Shown in pieces: positions 25,945 through 32,922 of a stretch of DNA of 64,000 nt. The notes under the pieces are model-generated. The model worked only from the letters and a program-made list of their open reading frames with translations. It was not told where the DNA came from and did not search any database. Positions within the stretch are counted from its first letter, which is position 1. The number at the start of each line of letters is the position of its first letter. The translations under genes and the position numbers were made by a program. Origin of the DNA: Arthrobacter sp. ES3-54 (GTDB lineage: Bacteria > Actinomycetota > Actinomycetes > Actinomycetales > Micrococcaceae); assembly GCF_029504395.1 (NCBI RefSeq), contig NZ_JAQFIF010000005.1, positions 248,001-312,000 of the forward strand. The letters are read 5' to 3'.

Positions 25945-27510
25945 ATGAACGGCACAACCGCTACCCCTGAACCCGCTCGAACGCCTGCTCCAACCCCGCA
26001 GGCAGCTTCCGCGAAGGCCGCCTCCCGGAAAACCGTGCTTGTCACCGGGGCCACCGGCTACATCGGCGGGCGGCTGGTCCCCCGGCTCCTGGAAGCCGGG
26101 CACCGGGTCAAAGTCGTGGTCCGGACCCCGGCCAAGATCGCCGGCGTGCCGTGGCTGGACGACGTCGAGGTGGTGCACAGCAGCCTCGACGACGGCGAGG
26201 CCCTGCGGGAGGCGCTCGACGGCGTCGACGTCCTGTACTACCTGGTCCATTCCATGGCGGCCGGAGCCGGATTTGAGGACAAGGAAAAGGCGATGGCCGG
26301 GACGGCTGCCCACGCCGCGGCCGCAGCCGGAGTGGACCGGATTGTCTACCTCGGCGGCCTGCACCCGGCCGGGGCCGAACTTTCCACGCACATGCGCTCC
26401 CGCGAGGCGGTGGGGAAAGTCTTCCTGGACAGCCCGGTGGACGCAGTGGTGTTCCAGGCCGGCGTCGTCATCGGCTCAGGCTCGGCGTCGTTCGAAATGA
26501 TCAGGCACCTGTCCGAGACGCTCCCGCTCATGCCGGCCCCAAGCTGGGTGCGCAACAAGATCGAGGCGATCGCCGTCCGCGACGTCCTGTACTACCTCGT
26601 GGCGGCGGCCTCGCTGGAAGATGACATCAACCGGACGTTTGATATCGGCTGCCGCCAGGTGCTCAGCTACGCCGGAATGATGCAGGAATACGCCGCAGAG
26701 GCCGGACTCCCCCGCCGCTGGGTCCTAGCCCTGCCCGTGCCGGCTCCCAAGCTGGCCGGTCTGTGGGTGGCGCTTGTAACGCCGATTCCGCTCTCCATGT
26801 CACTGCCGCTCGTGGAATCGCTGCAGCACGACGCCGTTTCCCGGGAGCACGACATCGATGCCTACATCCGTGTGCCCGAGGGCGGCCTGACCTCATACCG
26901 GCGGGCCGTGGCCCTCGCCCTGGGAAAGGAACGCGACGGCCAGGTGGAAACCACGTGGGCAAGCGCCGGGGTCGACGCCGATCCGCTGCCGAGCGACCCG
27001 GACTGGTCCGGCCACACAGTGTTCGTGGACGAGCGCAGCTTCCCCAGCGACGTGGACCCGAAGCACGTATGGACCATCATCGAAGGAATCGGCGGCCGGA
27101 ACGGCTGGTACTCCCTGCCGCTGGCCTGGCAGGTGCGCGGCTGGCTGGATAAGCTGACCGGCGGGGCAGGGCTGCTGCGCGGCCGCCGGCACCCGCATCT
27201 GCTCGCGGAGGGCGAAGCGGTGGACTGGTGGCGTGTCGAGCAGATCGACCGCGGCCGGCTGCTGCGGCTGCGGGCCGAAATGCGGGCTCCGGGCCGGGCC
27301 TGGCTCGAACTTTCCGTGGAGCCGGAGGGGACGGGCAGCCGCTACCACCAGCGCGCCATTTTCTTCCCCAAGGGCCTCAGCGGCCGCCTTTATTGGCTGG
27401 CCGTCCTGCCGTTCCACAGCGTCATATTTCCCGCCATGTCGCGGAACATCACCGCGGCCGCCAGGGATCTGGAAAATCTCGAATCGGAGCCTGCCGGGCA
27501 CACACCGTAG
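25945..27510 (+). CDS. NAD(P)-binding SDR-type protein with C-terminal DUF2867 domain
   Basis: This 521-residue protein has an extended-SDR N-terminal domain with the dinucleotide motif VTGATGYIGGRL (about residues 33-44), VLYYLVHSM and YLGGLHPAG. The C-terminal part from about residue 350 (VFVDERSFPSDVDPKHVWTI, GGRNGWYSLPLAW) matches the DUF2867 fold, ending with FPKGLSGRLYWLAVLPFH. Such two-domain proteins are widespread in actinobacteria and have no settled substrate. ATG 25945 has AAGGAG eight bases upstream. A DUF2505 protein follows 47 bases downstream. Confidence 0.88.
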   Translation: MNGTTATPEPARTPAPTPQAASAKAASRKTVLVTGATGYIGGRLVPRLLEAGHRVKVVVRTPAKIAGVPWLDDVEVVHSSLDDGEALREALDGVDVLYYLVHSMAAGAGFEDKEKAMAGTAAHAAAAAGVDRIVYLGGLHPAGAELSTHMRSREAVGKVFLDSPVDAVVFQAGVVIGSGSASFEMIRHLSETLPLMPAPSWVRNKIEAIAVRDVLYYLVAAASLEDDINRTFDIGCRQVLSYAGMMQEYAAEAGLPRRWVLALPVPAPKLAGLWVALVTPIPLSMSLPLVESLQHDAVSREHDIDAYIRVPEGGLTSYRRAVALALGKERDGQVETTWASAGVDADPLPSDPDWSGHTVFVDERSFPSDVDPKHVWTIIEGIGGRNGWYSLPLAWQVRGWLDKLTGGAGLLRGRRHPHLLAEGEAVDWWRVEQIDRGRLLRLRAEMRAPGRAWLELSVEPEGTGSRYHQRAIFFPKGLSGRLYWLAVLPFHSVIFPAMSRNITAAARDLENLESEPAGHTP

Positions 27511-27557
27511 GATGTTGGAGCCCGAAACGTCCACTTCCACATCCCGGAGGACCCCCT

Positions 27558-28055
27558 ATGGCCCTGAGTGCATCCACCACTGTTCCGCACAGCGTCGACC
27601 GCGTTACCGCGGTTTTCGTCAATGAAGACTTCCTGCGCCACACGAGCGAACTCGTTGGCGGCACCCTGGAATCCTTTGCCCTTGACGGAGATCCCGCCGG
27701 CGCCTTTAGCACCACCACCGTGCGGACCATCCCCACCACACGGATGCCCGACATCGCCCGGAAATTTGTCGGCGAAAGCCTGAAGGTGACCCAGCTCGAG
27801 GCCTGGGAGGCTCCCGCCGCCGACGGCTCCCGGCAGAGCAAGATCTCCCTCAAGGTCTCCGGCGCACCGCTGGACGTGAACGCTGTCCAGCGCCTGGTGT
27901 CCGACGGCGGCAGCACCCGGATCGAGCTTGAGGGCAACGTCACTTCCTCGGTGCCGTTCCTTGGCGGCAAGATCGCCGACGCCGCCGAGCCGATGGTCGG
28001 CAAGGCCCTGAACCTGCAGTCCCAGCAGGCCCAGGCCTGGCTCGAGAGCCACTAG
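27558..28055 (+). CDS. DUF2505-family protein
   Basis: This 165-residue soluble protein begins MALSASTTVPHSVDRVTAVF and continues VNEDFLRHTSELVGG. Its alternation of strands with a long C-terminal helix (GGKIADAAEPMVGKALNLQ) is that of the actinobacterial DUF2505 family, a START/SRPBCC-like fold expected to bind a small hydrophobic ligand. GGAGG lies eight bases before ATG 27558; the longer upstream frame overlaps the SDR gene in another frame. The next gene begins four bases after the stop. Confidence 0.8.
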   Translation: MALSASTTVPHSVDRVTAVFVNEDFLRHTSELVGGTLESFALDGDPAGAFSTTTVRTIPTTRMPDIARKFVGESLKVTQLEAWEAPAADGSRQSKISLKVSGAPLDVNAVQRLVSDGGSTRIELEGNVTSSVPFLGGKIADAAEPMVGKALNLQSQQAQAWLESH

Positions 28056-28059
28056 CGTC

Positions 28060-28281
28060 GTGGAGTTGCCAGCGTTCCTCGCCGTCGTCCTGATCATTGC
28101 CGGCGTCTGGTCCCTGGTGGTCTGGCCGCAGTTCCTGCGCCGGGTCATGAAGGACCCGCGGGCCCGCGATGCCGACGGCAAGGCCACGCGCTTCCTGACC
28201 GTTCACGTGGTCCTCGTCAGCATCTCCATGCTGCTGGGGGCCGCGACGGCCGCGATCGGCATTGCCGGGCTGGTCAGCTAG
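28060..28281 (+). CDS. SCO4848-family membrane protein
   Basis: This 73-residue protein has two hydrophobic segments (residues 4-22 and 46-71) around the motif VWPQFLRRVMKDPRARD, which is characteristic of the SCO4848 family of actinobacteria. GTG 28060 follows the DUF2505 stop by four bases, so translation is probably coupled. A 16-bp hairpin ends the operon. Function is unknown. Confidence 0.8.
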   Translation: MELPAFLAVVLIIAGVWSLVVWPQFLRRVMKDPRARDADGKATRFLTVHVVLVSISMLLGAATAAIGIAGLVS

Positions 28282-28284
28282 GAT

Positions 28285-28320
28285 CCAGCACACCGGCGGC
28301 AGTAGCCGCCGGTGTGCTGG
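28285..28320 (+). terminator. 16-bp perfect hairpin terminator
   Basis: Arms 28285-28300 and 28305-28320 are exact complements with an AGTA loop, beginning three bases after the SCO4848-family stop codon. The sequence then reads AATTCCTG with no long T-run. It should end the SDR, DUF2505, SCO4848 transcript. Confidence 0.75.
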
Positions 28321-28388
28321 AATTCCTGCCCGGTCAGGTGCCGGCGCTAGAATCAGCAAAAAAGTGGACCGCTGAAAGGGGACACCAC

Positions 28389-28805
28389 TTGCTACCCCGT
28401 CGTGCGGCCATGTGGGCACTGGGCGCCTATCTGCTGGGCCTTAGCCTCATTGCCCTCTGGCCCGTTCCCGTGGACCAGGGCGCATCTGATTTCCTGACGC
28501 GGTCGCTGCGGCAACTGCACCGCTGGGGCGTCCCTCCATGGTTCAACTACTCTGCCGTGGAGATGACCACAAACGTGATCCTGTTCTTGCCGCTGGGCGC
28601 CCTGGTCACCCGGATACTCGGACCGCGGCTCTGGTGGGGCGGGGTTGCCGTCGGGTTCCTGCTCTCCGTCCTAGTTGAGCTGGCCCAGCTTGTCTTCCTC
28701 CCGGCGCGCTTTCCCTCAGTCGTTGACGTCGCCGCGAACACCGTCGGCGCCCTGGTGGGGGCCCTCTCGGCGTTGCTCTTCATGGCACGCCGCGGGACTG
28801 TGTGA
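28389..28805 (+). CDS. VanZ-family membrane protein
   Basis: This 138-residue protein has four membrane segments and the VanZ pattern: LSLIALWPVPVDQG, TTNVILFLPLGALVT, LSVLVELAQLVFLPAR and VVDVAANTVGALVGAL. I prefer TTG 28389 because GAAAGGGG lies about eight bases upstream; ATG 28410 is the alternative. A frame extending to 28314 would run into the upstream terminator. VanZ proteins are linked to glycopeptide tolerance and cell-envelope or phosphate-lipid changes; the role here is unknown. Confidence 0.83.
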   Translation: MLPRRAAMWALGAYLLGLSLIALWPVPVDQGASDFLTRSLRQLHRWGVPPWFNYSAVEMTTNVILFLPLGALVTRILGPRLWWGGVAVGFLLSVLVELAQLVFLPARFPSVVDVAANTVGALVGALSALLFMARRGTV

Positions 28806-28861
28806 TCCCCGGGCGCACCGCGTACGCTGTGAACAGGCCATAACGGGAGGACATCGGAACT

Positions 28862-30175
28862 GTGCGGATCTCGGTTATCGGATGCGGTTATCTCGGTGCA
28901 GTCCATGCTGCGTGCATGGCAAAGCTGGGCCATGACGTTGTCGGCATCGACCTCGACGAACACAAGGTAGCGCAGCTGTCAGCGGGCCATGCCCCCTTCT
29001 ACGAACCTGTGCTGGACGAGCTGCTCTCCGAGCTTGAGGAATCGGGGCGGTTGCGGTTCACCACCGACATGGCGGCGGCCCGCGGTTCTGAGGTCCACTT
29101 CATCTGCGTGGGTACGCCGCAGAAGCGCGGCGAGAACGGCGCCGACCTCCGATTCGTCGACGCGGCCGTCGCATCGCTCGCTGAATACGTATCCCCGGGC
29201 GATGTCGTTGCAGGAAAGTCCACGGTGCCGGTGGGCACCGCGGCGCGACTGGCCGAGATGTTGGCGGAGACAGTGCCCGATGCGATGCTGACCTGGAACC
29301 CTGAGTTCCTGCGCGAAGGCCACGCGGTGACGGACACCTTGAATCCGGACAGGTTTGTGTACGGCGTGCCGGACGGGAGCGAGGACCACCCCGCCGTTGC
29401 CGTGTTGGACCAGGTCTATGCTCAGCCGCTCGCGAGCGGGAAGCCACGGCTAGTGACGGACTACGCCACCGCAGAGCTAGTCAAGACTGCCGCCAACTCG
29501 TTCCTGGCCACCAAGATTTCCTTCATCAACGCCATGGCCGAGGTCTGCGAAGCCACGGGGGCCGACGTCACCCGGCTTGCCGATGCCATCGGACTCGATG
29601 AGCGGATCGGCAGGAAATTCCTCAACGCAGGCATCGGCTTCGGCGGCGGCTGCCTGCCCAAGGACATCCGTGCCTTCATGGCCCGCGCCGGCGAGCTAGG
29701 CGCAGACCAGGCGCTGACCTTTCTTCGCGAGGTTGACGCCATCAACATGAGGCGCCGGACCCGCGTCGTGGAGCTCACGCGGGAGCTCTGTGGCGGCACC
29801 CTGATGGGACAGCGGATTGCCGTGCTGGGGGCGGCCTTTAAGCCCGAAAGCGACGACGTCCGGGACTCCCCCGCGTTGAGCGCCGCGGCGCAGCTGCAGC
29901 TGCAAGGCGCCGTGGTGACGGTCACCGACCCCCAGGCGCTGGCCAACGCCGCCAAACGCTTCCCGGAGCTTCCGCTCGAACCGGATCTGGAGACGGCGCT
30001 GCACAGGGCCGACGCCGTGCTGCTGCTGACCGAGTGGCAGGCGTACCGGGAACTGGACCCGCACGCAACCAAGGCGTTCGTGTCGGCGCCGCGCATCCTG
30101 GACGGCCGCAACGTGCTGGACCCCGCCAAGTGGCGGGCTGCCGGCTGGACCTACAAGGGCCTGGGCCGGCCGTAA
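28862..30175 (+). CDS. UDP-glucose 6-dehydrogenase
   Basis: This 437-residue enzyme oxidises UDP-glucose to UDP-glucuronate with two NAD+. It shows the NAD motif VIGCGYLGAVHAACMA at the N-terminus, PEFLREGHAV, the catalytic-cysteine motif GFGGGCLPKD and the C-terminal GAAFKPESDDVRDSPAL. GTG 28862 is preceded by GGGAGGA. The related UDP-ManNAc/GDP-mannose dehydrogenases share the fold, so substrate is probable rather than certain. The product would feed uronic-acid polysaccharide or envelope glycan synthesis. Its 3' end lies in a 20-bp duplication. Confidence 0.88.
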   Translation: MRISVIGCGYLGAVHAACMAKLGHDVVGIDLDEHKVAQLSAGHAPFYEPVLDELLSELEESGRLRFTTDMAAARGSEVHFICVGTPQKRGENGADLRFVDAAVASLAEYVSPGDVVAGKSTVPVGTAARLAEMLAETVPDAMLTWNPEFLREGHAVTDTLNPDRFVYGVPDGSEDHPAVAVLDQVYAQPLASGKPRLVTDYATAELVKTAANSFLATKISFINAMAEVCEATGADVTRLADAIGLDERIGRKFLNAGIGFGGGCLPKDIRAFMARAGELGADQALTFLREVDAINMRRRTRVVELTRELCGGTLMGQRIAVLGAAFKPESDDVRDSPALSAAAQLQLQGAVVTVTDPQALANAAKRFPELPLEPDLETALHRADAVLLLTEWQAYRELDPHATKAFVSAPRILDGRNVLDPAKWRAAGWTYKGLGRP

Positions 30176-30215
30176 CGCGATTCGGCCCTAACGCTGGCCG
30201 GCCGTAACGCGGTTC
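30164..30215. repeat. Two near-identical 20-bp direct repeats across the ugd stop
   Basis: GGCCGGCCGTAACGCGATTC (30164-30183) recurs with one mismatch at 30196-30215, a 32-base period. The first copy includes the UDP-glucose dehydrogenase stop codon. A related GTAACGCGAATC stands at 5614-5625. The repeats may be a small duplication without function. Confidence 0.6.
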
Positions 30216-30228
30216 AATGTGGCTGCCG

Positions 30229-30684
30229 TCAGGCTGCCAGCGCCTGGCCGAGAGCGTCTTCCGCGGCCACCCATGAGAGCATGGCGCACTTGACCCGGGC
30301 CGCATAACGGGACACACCCTCAAACGCGGCGGCGTCGCCCAGCACCTCCGGATCGGCCGGCACCTTGCCGCGCGAACGCAGCACTTCGCGGAAGCTGTCA
30401 ATGACGGTGCGGAGTTCCCCGACGCTCATGCCTTCGGCGAGGTCCGTCAGCACGGATGCCGAGGCCATGGAGATGGAGCAGCCGTCACCGTCCCAGCGCA
30501 GCTCACTGACTTTCCCCCCGGCCACGGACACCCGGACGGTGATCTCGTCGCCGCAGGTCGGGTTCAGCTGGTGGGACTGGCCGCTGCTCGCGTCCTCCGG
30601 TGCGGCCGCTGCGGCCAGGCCGCTGCCGTGCCGGGCCTTGGCGTGTTCCAGGATGATCTGCTGGTAGAGCTGGTCAAGACTCAT
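30229..30684 (-). CDS. sufU: SufU iron-sulfur cluster assembly sulfur-transfer protein
   Basis: This 151-residue SufU has the three conserved cysteines with the usual aspartate: NPTCGDEITV, WDGDGCSISMAS and RVKCAMLSW. The 18-residue-type insertion between the first and second cysteine regions distinguishes SufU from IscU. It accepts sulfur from SufS for iron-sulfur cluster assembly. It lies 11 bases after sufS on the same strand. ATG 30684 is the natural start. Confidence 0.93.
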   Translation of the reverse strand: MSLDQLYQQIILEHAKARHGSGLAAAAAPEDASSGQSHQLNPTCGDEITVRVSVAGGKVSELRWDGDGCSISMASASVLTDLAEGMSVGELRTVIDSFREVLRSRGKVPADPEVLGDAAAFEGVSRYAARVKCAMLSWVAAEDALGQALAA

Positions 30685-30695
30685 GGATGTCCGTC

Positions 30696-32003
30696 CTAGG
30701 CTTGGAAGTAGGCACGGACATCGGCGGCCGCGTTGAGGAACGCGTCCACATCGTCCGTGGTGTTGTAGAGGTACGTGCTGGCGCGCGTCGTGGCTGTCAG
30801 TCCGAGCCGGCGGTGCAGCGGCTGGGCGCAGTGGTGGCCCACCCGCACGGCGATGCCCCGGCTGTCCAGGAACTGTCCGACGTCGTGCGCGTGGACGCCG
30901 GCGACGTCGAACGCGGCAAGGCCGATCCGTTCCTGCCCCGCCGCGGGACCCAGCACACGGATGCCGGGGATGGATTCCAGGCCCTGCACCAGGCGCTGGC
31001 CGAGTTCGGCCTCCCAGGCGTGGATGCGGTCCATCCCGGTTTCGCTGAGGTAGTTCACCGCCGCGGCGAGTGCCACCGCCTGCGAAATGCGCTGGGTGCC
31101 GGCCTCGAAGCGCTGCGGGCTCGGCAGGAAGCCCGCCCGTTCCATGGTGACGGTGGTGATCATGGAGCCGCCGGTCAGGAACGGCGGCATCGCGTTGAGC
31201 AGCTCCGAGCGGCCATAGAGGGCGCCAATGCCGGTGGGGGCGAGCATTTTGTGGCCGGAGAACACCGCGAAGTCGACGTCGAGCGCCTTGAGGTCCAGAG
31301 GCAGGTGCGGCGCGGACTGGCAGGCGTCGAGAACCACCAGGGCGCCCGCGGAACGGGCCAAGGCCACCAGGGCGGCCACCGGGTTGATGGTGCCCAGGAC
31401 ATTGGACGCGTGGGTGAACGCCAGGATGCGGGTGCGGGGGCCGATGATGCCGGCGGCGGCCTCCAGGTCCAGGGCGCCGGCGTCGTCGATCGGGATGAAC
31501 TTCACGACGGCGCCGGTCCGGGCCGCCAGCTCCTGCCAGGGAATCAGGTTGGCGTGGTGTTCCATCTCCGTGACCACGAGTTCGTCGCCCGGGGCCAGGG
31601 CGAACCGGGTTGCTTCGGGGGCGGCGCCGGGCAGGGACGCGTTAAGGAATGAATAGGTGAGCAGGTTCAGGCCCTCCGTGGCGTTGGAGGTCCAGATCAG
31701 TTCATCCCACTCCGCCCCGACGAAGTCCGCCACCGTTTCCCGGGCGTTTTCGAACGCTTCGGTGGCCTCGACGGCGAGGTGGTGGGCCCCGCGGTGGACG
31801 GCCGAGTTCCGCTGCTCGTAGAACTCCTGCTCGGCCTCGAGCACGCTGAGCGGGTTCTGCGAGGTAGCCCCGGAGTCCAGGTAAATGAGCGGTTTGCCGT
31901 TGACGTGCTGCTGCAGGATCGGGAAGTCGTTGCGGATCCTCAGGACCTCGTCGTTCCCGAGCGTGATGGCAGAGCGGCGGAGGTGGGCTGGTGTGGCAAC
32001 CAT
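30696..32003 (-). CDS. sufS: Cysteine desulfurase SufS
   Basis: This 435-residue PLP enzyme takes sulfur from cysteine and passes it to SufU. It shows YLDSGATSQNP, the PLP lysine segment VFSGHKMLAPTGIGALYG, and the active-site cysteine in VRVGHHCAQPLHRRLG. A type II (SufS/CsdA) form is indicated by the short cysteine loop. The N-terminal extension of about 18 residues is mildly variable. The A/T-rich stretch upstream (32084-32104) is the likely promoter. No other suf genes are in the window. Confidence 0.94.
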   Translation of the reverse strand: MVATPAHLRRSAITLGNDEVLRIRNDFPILQQHVNGKPLIYLDSGATSQNPLSVLEAEQEFYEQRNSAVHRGAHHLAVEATEAFENARETVADFVGAEWDELIWTSNATEGLNLLTYSFLNASLPGAAPEATRFALAPGDELVVTEMEHHANLIPWQELAARTGAVVKFIPIDDAGALDLEAAAGIIGPRTRILAFTHASNVLGTINPVAALVALARSAGALVVLDACQSAPHLPLDLKALDVDFAVFSGHKMLAPTGIGALYGRSELLNAMPPFLTGGSMITTVTMERAGFLPSPQRFEAGTQRISQAVALAAAVNYLSETGMDRIHAWEAELGQRLVQGLESIPGIRVLGPAAGQERIGLAAFDVAGVHAHDVGQFLDSRGIAVRVGHHCAQPLHRRLGLTATTRASTYLYNTTDDVDAFLNAAADVRAYFQA

Positions 32004-32431
32004 GGCGGAGACTCCTGGATCGGCGTTCGCTGCGGCGCCTCGAGCGCGCCGGCCGGAAGGCAGGCGGCGCCATTACGTCACGCAGATTAATCCTAATTAT
32101 CCCATGCGTGGATGTCCCTGCAGTGCGCCGGCCTGTAGGCCTCCTGCGCGGCCAACTCGCGGAGCCGCTATCGCGGTACTCGACGGAGATCCGGCGTCTT
32201 ATTCTTCAGCAGGGCACCATGACCCGCCGTGGCAGGTGTTCTCGGCGGTGACACTTTCGCCGGAGGCGCGCCGCCCCGTCCCAAGCCAAGTTCAGGAGCC
32301 GCCACTTCCCGTCAACCTCGCAGCTCCCGGCTTCACTGGGCTCCCGCGAGGCCAGGTGCGGCGCGGTCTGGCGCGTCCAATCGCCTCCCTCGTCACCTTT
32401 ACCCTTGCGGCTCTCCTCGATGGCGCTCACG

Positions 32432-32464
32432 CCGGGTCCGCGCCTCGTTGGGGCGCGGACCCGG
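32432..32464. terminator. 13-bp perfect hairpin
   Basis: CCGGGTCCGCGCC (32432-32444) and its exact complement (32452-32464) enclose a seven-base loop. It lies 430 bases from sufS and 446 bases from the LuxR gene, so it is not a near terminator for either. It may end an unrecognised transcript or be part of a structured RNA. Confidence 0.5.
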
Positions 32465-32479
32465 GAGCATTCCGTTAAG

Positions 32480-32540
32480 GGAGCCGGCGGCGGCTGGGGG
32501 GAGAGCCTCGGTCTCAGAAGGCTCTGACGCCGCCGGCTCC
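32480..32540. repeat. Two-level hairpin: 13-bp outer and 7-bp inner stems
   Basis: GGAGCCGGCGGCG (32480-32492) pairs exactly with 32528-32540. Inside, AGAGCCT (32502-32508) pairs with AGGCTCT (32519-32525) around a ten-base loop. It begins 15 bases after another hairpin. Such clustering outside genes fits a structured RNA or a mobile-element remnant. Confidence 0.5.
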
Positions 32541-32718
32541 GACCTTGGCGCACGGCTGCCGGCTGGGGCACCGTACGATTCCAACGAAGGAGTTGGGGGG
32601 TAGGGAGGTTATGGCCCGACCACCTCTAATGGTGGCAGTGGCTGCTTCAGCAGGCAAGAGGGTCTTTGGGCCCAACCTTTCCTGCCGATCATGCCACCTG
32701 TCGTTTGCCTCCCTGAAG

Positions 32719-32784
32719 TTTCCTCATTTTTGGGACACTTTCCTCATTTTGAGACCGTTTCCTCATTGAGACCGTTTCCTCATT
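32719..32784. repeat. Four short tandem TTTCCTCATT repeats
   Basis: TTTCCTCATT occurs at 32719, 32739, 32758 and 32775 (spacing 20, 19, 17 bases). The middle copies are followed by GAGACCG or TGAGACCG. The block is lower in GC than its surroundings. Serial protein-binding sites or the repeat-rich end of a lost insertion sequence would both fit. Confidence 0.7.
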
Positions 32785-32905
32785 TAGGACTTGTCCCCAT
32801 TGAGACCTTGTGGGCTGTTCGTGGGACTGGCTTAAGTCAATCGCCCGGAGCGGATCTGCACACGAGTAGCGTTTACCCGATTTCTGTACGCTCACGGGTC
32901 ATGGC

Positions 32906-32922
32906 ACTACTTAGGGATACTC
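32906..32922 (+). promoter_or_regulatory. Conserved element at the 3' edge of the LuxR cluster
   Basis: ACTACTTAGGGATACTC at this place shares 13 of 17 positions with the minus-strand element at 38519-38535 upstream of LuxR gene B. It shares the exact 11-mer TAGGGATACTC with the minus strand at 44262-44272 upstream of LuxR gene D. It covers the stop codon of LuxR gene A. A binding site for one of the four regulators is a possibility. Confidence 0.4.

Larger units (their letters stand above)
32004..32910. other. 907-bp gene-free stretch with hairpins and tandem repeats
   Basis: No open frame here has a ribosome site plus protein-like composition. From the sufS side it holds an A/T-rich promoter-like segment (32084-32104), ordinary GC-rich sequence, two hairpins (32432-32464 and 32480-32540), and a low-GC block with four TTTCCTCATT copies (32719-32784). 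It ends with a conserved element at 32906-32922 at the 3' end of the LuxR cluster. A 68-codon minus-strand frame at 32689-32895 merely translates the repeats. Confidence 0.7.

Noticed and set aside
32689..32895. 68-codon minus-strand frame
   Set aside because: It translates the TTTCCTCATT repeats and has no family resemblance or ribosome site.
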